DNA of 9,809 bases from an uncultured Coriobacteriales bacterium (lineage in GTDB: Bacteria; Actinomycetota; Coriobacteriia; Coriobacteriales; UMGS124): assembly GCA_902464015.1 (NCBI GenBank), contig CABQHM010000090.1:1-9809 (forward strand), written 5' to 3'. Made by a program: the position numbers and the translations under genes. Below the pieces are notes generated by a model. The model was not told the origin of the DNA, did no database searches, and saw only the letters and a list, made by a program, of their open reading frames with translations. Positions 5,123 to 9,809 of the stretch are shown in pieces (positions within the stretch are counted from its first letter, which is position 1; each line of letters opens with the position of its first letter).

Positions 5123-6547
5123 ATGGGAGAGGCTGAGAGCACCGTTACCCGCCGTCAGGTGCTGACGGGCGTGGGTGTGGCTGCCGCCGGTGCGGCCTTG
5201 GCCGGCGCGCTGTCGGGCTGCGACGTGGAGCGCAAGGACAACCGCACTGAGGCTGAGATAGCCACCGAGGAGGCGCAGAAGAACCCGAGCTACAACGAGT
5301 TCGTGCCCGAGGGCTTCAACGCGTCGAACACCGTGGACCTCACGGTGGTCGCGGACTTCTACGACCTCGACCACCCCTGCGGTGTGCGAGACCCCGCACA
5401 GCAGCGCTACTGCAGCTACGCCACGTTCAACATGAAGGACGGCACCACGCGCGAGAACCTGCAGTGGGTTCTTGCCGAGTGGTCGCGCATCGCGTCCATC
5501 CTGCAGACCGGCAAGCCCCTGGGCAAGGTGCGCCCCATGCTCGGCGAGGGCCAGCAGGCCAAGGCCGACAACCAGGTGCCCAAGGACACCGGCGAGGCCT
5601 ACGACCTCTACCCGGCGAGTCTGACGTTCACGTTCGGTTTCGGCCCCACGCTTTTCGACGATCGCTTCGGCATCGCCGACTTCAAGCCCGCCATGCTCGA
5701 GGAGTTCGGTCGCATCACCGACGACCGCTTCGACCCGAGCGAGGCCGGCAGCGACCTGTGCGTCCAGGTGTGCGCCGACGACCCGCAGGTTGTCTTCCAC
5801 GGCCTGCGAGCCCTGGTCAAGGCCACGCGGCGCTACACGCGGATCGGCTTTGTGCAGAACGGCTTCATGCCCCTGCGCAAGGAGGGCGACCAGACCACCC
5901 CGCGCGACCTGTTCGGCTTCCGTGACGGCACCACCAACCCCACCGAGGATGACGAGTTCGACGAGGACGTGTGGGTGTCCGGCTCCGACCAGGAGTGGAT
6001 GAACGGCTCCACCTACATGATTTACCGCAAGACCTACACCCAGATGGAAGCCTGGGACAACATGCGCATCACCGAGCAGGAGCGCCTCATCGGCCGCCGC
6101 AAGGACTCCGGCGCGCCGCTTTCCAACCCCGACGGCGACGAATTCACGATTCCCGACTTCGACGCCGTCGACGAGGACGGCAACCTGCTCATCAACCCCA
6201 ACGGCCACATCGCCATCACGAGCGACATCCGTCTGGGCTTCAAGATCTTCCGCCGCGCGTACAACTACTGGGACGGCCTGAACGAGATGGGCTACCAGGA
6301 CATCGGCTTCTTGAACATCGCCTACACGAACGACCCCAAGGGCAAGTTCTTTAAGCTGCGCGACGACATGGGCAAGTACGATGAGCTCAACGAGTACTAC
6401 TACGACATCGGCAGCGGCGTGTACGCCGTTCCGAACTCGCCCAAGACCGGCCATTACATCGGCCAGGAGTTCTTCACCAACGACGCCGACCCCGACGCGG
6501 GCGACGGATCGGGTGAGGAAGGCTCCGCAGAGGGGCAGACCGCCTAG
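5123..6547 (+). CDS. efeB: EfeB, Dyp-type haem peroxidase with Tat lipoprotein signal
   Basis: This 474-residue protein is the peroxidase of the EfeUOB system. Family members bind haem, oxidise substrates including Fe2+, and in E. coli have been proposed to release iron from haem. The N-terminus has a twin-arginine motif (T9-R-R-Q-V-L14), a hydrophobic stretch, and the lipobox A29-L-S-G-C33, predicting Tat export and lipid anchoring at Cys33. The Dyp signature GFRDG (265-269) supplies the distal Asp268. H362 (in NGHIAI) is the likely haem ligand, and R377/R378 (FRRAYNY) the pocket arginines. The sequence GFLNIAYTNDP (395-405) matches the conserved C-terminal strand region of the family. The tail (about 453-474) is acidic and Gly-rich and is probably disordered. 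It is the third and last gene of the operon. Assignment to the Dyp/EfeB family is firm; whether it acts as ferrous oxidase or deferrochelatase here is not shown. Confidence 0.94.
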   Translation: MGEAESTVTRRQVLTGVGVAAAGAALAGALSGCDVERKDNRTEAEIATEEAQKNPSYNEFVPEGFNASNTVDLTVVADFYDLDHPCGVRDPAQQRYCSYATFNMKDGTTRENLQWVLAEWSRIASILQTGKPLGKVRPMLGEGQQAKADNQVPKDTGEAYDLYPASLTFTFGFGPTLFDDRFGIADFKPAMLEEFGRITDDRFDPSEAGSDLCVQVCADDPQVVFHGLRALVKATRRYTRIGFVQNGFMPLRKEGDQTTPRDLFGFRDGTTNPTEDDEFDEDVWVSGSDQEWMNGSTYMIYRKTYTQMEAWDNMRITEQERLIGRRKDSGAPLSNPDGDEFTIPDFDAVDEDGNLLINPNGHIAITSDIRLGFKIFRRAYNYWDGLNEMGYQDIGFLNIAYTNDPKGKFFKLRDDMGKYDELNEYYYDIGSGVYAVPNSPKTGHYIGQEFFTNDADPDAGDGSGEEGSAEGQTA

Positions 6548-6582
6548 CGGCTACCCGTCTCGAGACGTTGCTCCGCCGGTTC

Positions 6583-6606
6583 GTCCGCCGCGTTGGGGCG
6601 GCGTGC
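6583..6606 (+). terminator. Weak candidate end-of-operon hairpin after efeB
   Basis: CGCCGC (6586-6591) pairs with GCGGCG (6598-6603), with two more pairs beyond one mismatch (G6583-C6606, T6584-G6605). There is no T run downstream, so it could only work as a Rho-assisted or poor terminator, or as an mRNA end-protecting hairpin. Confidence 0.3.
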
Positions 6607-6658
6607 GAATCGTAAGTTTCACCCGGGGTTTTGAAGGGGGCGCGTCGCGTTGGGGCGG
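6589..6658. repeat. Two copies of a 13-base direct repeat in the cydDC leader
   Basis: CGCGTTGGGGCGG occurs at 6589-6601 and again at 6646-6658, with starts 57 bases apart. The first copy is in the 3' half of the GC-rich hairpin and the second in the loop of the following stem. They could be paired protein sites or a local duplication. Confidence 0.5.
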
Positions 6659-6683
6659 TGCGTCCCCCTTCTGCGTTAGGGGG
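6636..6683 (+). promoter_or_regulatory. Possible alternative-fold leader controlling the cydDC ribosome site
   Basis: Three runs can pair in two exclusive ways. GGGGGCGCG (6636-6644) can pair with TGCG-T-CCCCC (6659-6668, one bulged T). Alternatively CCCCCT (6664-6669) can pair with AGGGGG (6678-6683), which is the only good ribosome site for the GTG at 6689, around an 8-base loop. Folding one way hides the ribosome site and folding the other frees it. This is read from complementarity only. Confidence 0.35.
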
Positions 6684-6688
6684 TCTCT

Positions 6689-9600
6689 GTGTTCGACAAA
6701 CGCATTATAGGGCTTGCGCCGCAGGCTTTCAGGCTGGTCGTGGCGTCGGTCGCCGCGCGCTGGGTGGCCCTGATCGCCCGCGTCGGCGCGCTTGCGTGCG
6801 CCGCGTGGCTTCTCGGAGGCGCGCTCGACGGCGCGCCCGGCGCCGACATATGCGTGCTTTTGGCGGGCCTGGCGTGCGCTGCGCTGTTCGGTGTGGCGAG
6901 CGTCGCAGCCCGCCGCCTCGCCGCGCGCGCCTCTGGAGCCGCCAAGCTGAGCCTGCGCACGGCCCTGTATCGCAAACTGTTCGAGCTGGGCCCGGCCTTG
7001 CGCGAGACCGTCGGGGCGCAGGAGGCCTCGCAGCTGCTCGGGGAGGGCGTTGAGAAGCTCGATGCCTACGTGGGGCGCTATGTGCCGCAGCTCTTCTACG
7101 CCGTGCTCGCCCCGCTCACCCTGTTCGCCGTGGCCGCAGTCCTGTACTTGCCCGCGGCGCTCGTCATGCTTGTCTGCGTGCCGCTCATCCCGGTGTCGAT
7201 AGTCCTGTTCATGAAGAGGGCCAAGACCGTGATGGGGCAGTACTGGGACTCCTACGTCGACCTGGGTGCGGAGTTCCTCGACGCGGTGCGCGGCCTCACC
7301 ACGCTCATCGTGTTCCGCGCCGACGACGCCGCCCAGCTGCGCCTGCGGCAGCGGGCCGAGGCCGTGCGGCAGGCCACGATGCGCCTCTTGCGCGTCCAGC
7401 TGAACTCGGTGCTGTTCATGGACCTGTTTACCTATTGTGGGACGGCGCTCGGCACGGCGGCCGCGCTGCTGGGCTATGTGGGCGGCGCGGTGGGGATGTG
7501 GCAGTTCTTGCTCGTCTGCCTGCTCGCGGTCGAGTTCTTCCTGCCCATGCGCACGCTCGGGTCGTACTTCCACACGGGCATGGGGGCCCAGGTCGTTGTC
7601 GACCGCATCAAGCGGGTGCTGGGCGAGCCTGCGCCTGCCCGGGGTACCGCCGCGCTGCCCGACCGCAACGAGGTGGGGCTGTCCTGCGAGGGTTTGCGCT
7701 TCTCCTACGGGCAAGGGGGGCTCGCCTTGGACGGGGTGGACCTGACGGTCGAGCCGGGCTCGTACGTGGGCATCACCGGTGTGAGTGGGTCGGGCAAGTC
7801 CACGCTCGCCCAGCTGCTCTCGGGGCGTCTGCACGGGTATGCGGGCTCGGTGCGCGTAGGCGGGGTCGAGCTCGCCGACCTCGACCCCGACGAGTTGCGC
7901 GCCGCCGTGGTGTATGTCGGGGCCTCCAGCCACGTGTTCCACGGCTCGGTGCGCTCGAACCTGCAGTTGGGCTGCGAGGACGCCTCCGACGCGAGGATGT
8001 GGGAGGCGCTCAAGCGCTGCCGCCTGCAGGCCGAGGTGCTCGCCATGGGAGGCCTGGACGCCGAGGTGGGCGAGGGCGGCTCGAACCTGTCGGGCGGCCA
8101 GCGTCAGCGCCTGTGCGTCGCGCGGGCCCTGTTGCGCGACGCCGCGGCCTACGTGTTCGACGAGGCGACCTCGGCTGTGGACGCGCAGAGCGAGGAAGCC
8201 ATTCTCGCCCTCGTCCAGGAACTTGCGCTCACCAAGACCGTCGTGCTGGTGTCGCATCGACTCGCGGCGCTCAAATGGACCGACGAGGTGTATGTCCTCG
8301 ACGCAGGCCGCGTGGCCGAGCATGGCGAGCACGCCTGCCTGCTTGCGGCGGGCGGTAGGTACGCACAGCTGTGGGCCCAGCAGGCCGAGCTCGAGCGTTT
8401 TGCCGATGCGGCAGCGCGCGGAGTGCTCAGGGCCGACCAGAAGAAGGCCCCTGGACCCGTGGTGACGCCCCTCGAGGAGCGCGCCATGGCGCAGATGCCC
8501 GACAGCGTGGCTCAGATCATGCGCATGGCCATTGAGAACAAGCCCGTGCGCGAGGCGATAGCGGGGGCGCCGCTCGCCGGCGGGCACCCCTCCTGGATTC
8601 CGCGTGGCCCCGGGGACGTGCGGCCCGAGGGTGTGGGCGGCGAGGGCACGGGTGGTGTGGGCGTTGGCGGGATGCAGGCGGTCGTGGGCGTGGATGGCGC
8701 GGGTGCTGGCGAGACGCGGGCGGCCGCAGGTGTGGGCGGCGCAGGCGCTGACGGGGCGCCTGCGGTTCCGGGCGTGGGTAGCGCGGCCTTCTCGGCCGCG
8801 GACACTTCGGCCGAGAAGGGGGAGGCCCCCGCCGCGAGGCCGCATCGCTCGGCCCTCGGCGTGCTCGGCGGTCTTGTCCGTGTGACGCGCGGCCAGTTCG
8901 GGGCCCTGTCACGCGCTGTGGGGTGGGGTCTGCTCGCGCTGGCCTGTGCGGCGGCGATCCCGCTCGTCGCCGTGGCATGCGGCGCAGACGCCTTCGGCCC
9001 CGTCGGCACGGGCACGCTCGTCGGTACCTGCGCCGTCGCGCTCGCATGCGGCCTTCTGCGCGGCCCTGTGCGCTACCGTGAGCGGCTCGGCACGCACGAC
9101 CAGGCCTTCCGCACCCTGGCGCTCATCCGCGACCGCGTGTTCGCCGCCATGCGCCGCCTCGCGCCCGCCAAGCTGCAGGGCCGCGACGCCGGCGACCTCG
9201 TGTTGCTGCTCACCTCCGACGTGGAGCTCCTCGAGGGGTTCTACGCTCGCACACTGGCGCCTGCCGCCGTGGCATTGCTCGGGGCGCTCGTGTGCCTCGT
9301 GGCGGTGGGGGCCCTCGCGCCGGCGATGCTGCCGGTGTGCCTCATCGGCTTTGCCGCCGTCGGCGTCGTCGCGCCGCTTGCGGGCAACGCCCTGGTGGAG
9401 GAGGGGCGCGCCATACGCGAGCGCGCGGTGTTCATGACCGCGTTCATGCTCGATGGCCTCATGGGCATGGACGAGCTCCTGCAGTTCGGCCGTGCCTCGC
9501 GGCGCGGCGAGGAGATGGAGGAGCGCATGGGCCAGGCGGCGGGCGAAGAGGGGCGCTTCGGCTTGAAGACCACGGTCGCCGGGGCGCTTGGAGCGACGCT

Positions 9601-9809
9601 CGCCCTGCTGGCCATGCCCCTCGCGGCCTACGCGGCTGCGCAGGCGGGAGAGGGGTCGGCCCTGCCTGCGGTGCTCGCGTGCGTCGCCTTCGCGTCGGTA
9701 CTCGAGCCGCTCGTGCAGGTGTCCGAGCTTGCCGCCGGTTTCCACCAGGTGCTGGCGGCGGGTGGGCGCGTGCTCGACGTGCTTGAGGAGGAGCCCGCCA
9801 CGCCCGAGG
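6689..9809 (+). CDS. cydDC: Fused CydDC-type thiol/haem ABC exporter, C-terminal ATPase cut by window edge
   Basis: The frame is open from GTG 6689 to the edge (1040 full codons). AGGGGG lies 5 bases upstream and an in-frame TAG at 6677-6679 excludes an earlier start. The first half is CydD-like: membrane domain about 15-320, with the CydD-type D125-AYVGRYVPQ134 region, then an ATPase domain. The ATPase has Walker A GVSGSGKST (364-372), signature LSGGQ (467-471), Walker B ending D491-E492, and switch H523. At the Q-loop the usual Gln appears to be Ala412. Residues about 565-735 are a linker with a Gly/Val/Ala-rich core (648-698). A second CydC-like membrane domain starts near 735, with H803-D804 and a G835-D836-L region matching CydC. 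NBD2 lies beyond the window. CydDC exports cysteine/glutathione and is needed for cytochrome bd assembly; fused CydDC proteins are known in other Actinomycetota. No cydAB is visible here. Confidence 0.9.
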   Translation, partial: MFDKRIIGLAPQAFRLVVASVAARWVALIARVGALACAAWLLGGALDGAPGADICVLLAGLACAALFGVASVAARRLAARASGAAKLSLRTALYRKLFELGPALRETVGAQEASQLLGEGVEKLDAYVGRYVPQLFYAVLAPLTLFAVAAVLYLPAALVMLVCVPLIPVSIVLFMKRAKTVMGQYWDSYVDLGAEFLDAVRGLTTLIVFRADDAAQLRLRQRAEAVRQATMRLLRVQLNSVLFMDLFTYCGTALGTAAALLGYVGGAVGMWQFLLVCLLAVEFFLPMRTLGSYFHTGMGAQVVVDRIKRVLGEPAPARGTAALPDRNEVGLSCEGLRFSYGQGGLALDGVDLTVEPGSYVGITGVSGSGKSTLAQLLSGRLHGYAGSVRVGGVELADLDPDELRAAVVYVGASSHVFHGSVRSNLQLGCEDASDARMWEALKRCRLQAEVLAMGGLDAEVGEGGSNLSGGQRQRLCVARALLRDAAAYVFDEATSAVDAQSEEAILALVQELALTKTVVLVSHRLAALKWTDEVYVLDAGRVAEHGEHACLLAAGGRYAQLWAQQAELERFADAAARGVLRADQKKAPGPVVTPLEERAMAQMPDSVAQIMRMAIENKPVREAIAGAPLAGGHPSWIPRGPGDVRPEGVGGEGTGGVGVGGMQAVVGVDGAGAGETRAAAGVGGAGADGAPAVPGVGSAAFSAADTSAEKGEAPAARPHRSALGVLGGLVRVTRGQFGALSRAVGWGLLALACAAAIPLVAVACGADAFGPVGTGTLVGTCAVALACGLLRGPVRYRERLGTHDQAFRTLALIRDRVFAAMRRLAPAKLQGRDAGDLVLLLTSDVELLEGFYARTLAPAAVALLGALVCLVAVGALAPAMLPVCLIGFAAVGVVAPLAGNALVEEGRAIRERAVFMTAFMLDGLMGMDELLQFGRASRRGEEMEERMGQAAGEEGRFGLKTTVAGALGATLALLAMPLAAYAAAQAGEGSALPAVLACVAFASVLEPLVQVSELAAGFHQVLAAGGRVLDVLEEEPATPE
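8787..8819. repeat. Perfect 12-bp inverted repeat inside the cydDC linker
   Basis: CCTTCTCGGCCG (8787-8798) and CGGCCGAGAAGG (8808-8819) are exact complements around a 9-base loop. The repeat is in the coding sequence at the join between the CydD-like and CydC-like halves. The mRNA could fold strongly here. No T run follows, so it is not a normal terminator. Confidence 0.7.

Larger units (their letters stand above)
6548..6688. promoter_or_regulatory. Gene-free leader between efeB and cydDC
   Basis: This 141-base gap has no supported gene. It holds a 12-base perfect palindrome CGTCTCGAGACG (6556-6567), a GC-rich hairpin (6583-6606), a 13-base direct repeat and a possible ribosome-site-sequestering structure. 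I see no convincing promoter, so cydDC may be read through from the efe operon or from a non-consensus promoter. Confidence 0.4.

Noticed and set aside
5102..6454. 450-residue open frame on the minus strand opposite efeB
   Set aside because: It is a low-complexity Val/Leu/Ala translation, antisense to a clear Dyp peroxidase with Tat signal and GFRDG motif.
6556..6567. CGTCTCGAGACG palindrome as a terminator
   Set aside because: It can form only a 4-bp stem with a tetraloop and has no T run; it may be a chance palindrome.
8787..8819. Intrinsic terminator inside cydDC
   Set aside because: No T run follows the stem and the reading frame continues through a CydC-like domain, so a real terminator is unlikely.
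6551..8845. 764-residue open frame on the minus strand opposite cydDC
   Set aside because: It is rich in Arg/His/Gly with no recognisable domain, and the plus strand in the same place carries a complete CydD half with all ATPase motifs. GC-rich codons leave few stops on the opposite strand.

Overview
This window looks like chromosomal DNA from a GC-rich Gram-positive-type bacterium. Third codon positions are almost all G or C, ribosome-binding sites are strong AGGAGG types, and a Tat lipoprotein signal is present. The gene repertoire resembles anaerobic Actinomycetota of the Coriobacteriia (Eggerthella-like) type, but that assignment is an inference, not something the sequence proves. I see no mobile element, CRISPR array, tRNA or rRNA.

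Layout. Positions 1-1707, minus strand: the first 569 codons of a membrane electron-transfer protein that runs off the left edge. It carries an extracytoplasmic covalent-FMN domain and cytoplasmic iron-sulfur motifs (NosR/NapH-like). Positions 1708-1982: a divergent regulatory region with two copies of a TAAGTTTG/CTAACT motif pair. Positions 1983-6547, plus strand: a complete three-gene iron uptake operon, efeU (FTR1 permease with an unusually large C-terminal ectodomain), efeO (Tat-exported cupredoxin/imelysin-type iron-binding protein with an acidic insertion) and efeB (Dyp-type haem peroxidase with a Tat lipoprotein signal). A strong terminator-like hairpin separates efeO from efeB. Positions 6548-6688: a gene-free stretch with hairpins, a 13-base direct repeat and a possible ribosome-site-sequestering structure. 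Positions 6689-9809, plus strand: a fused CydD-CydC ABC exporter, cut by the right edge before its second ATPase domain. Its two halves are joined by a long Gly-rich linker that contains a perfect 12-bp inverted repeat.

How the genes may work together. In known EfeUOB systems EfeB acts on ferrous iron or haem outside the membrane, EfeO binds the iron, and EfeU carries Fe3+ inward. Here the divergent FMN/Fe-S protein could move electrons from the cytoplasm to the outer face of the same membrane, so the locus may pair a peroxidase with a reductase around one iron permease. That pairing is an inference from position and topology. CydDC is normally needed to assemble cytochrome bd and export thiols. 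It has its own leader, and its link to the iron genes is only positional and thematic (haem and redox).
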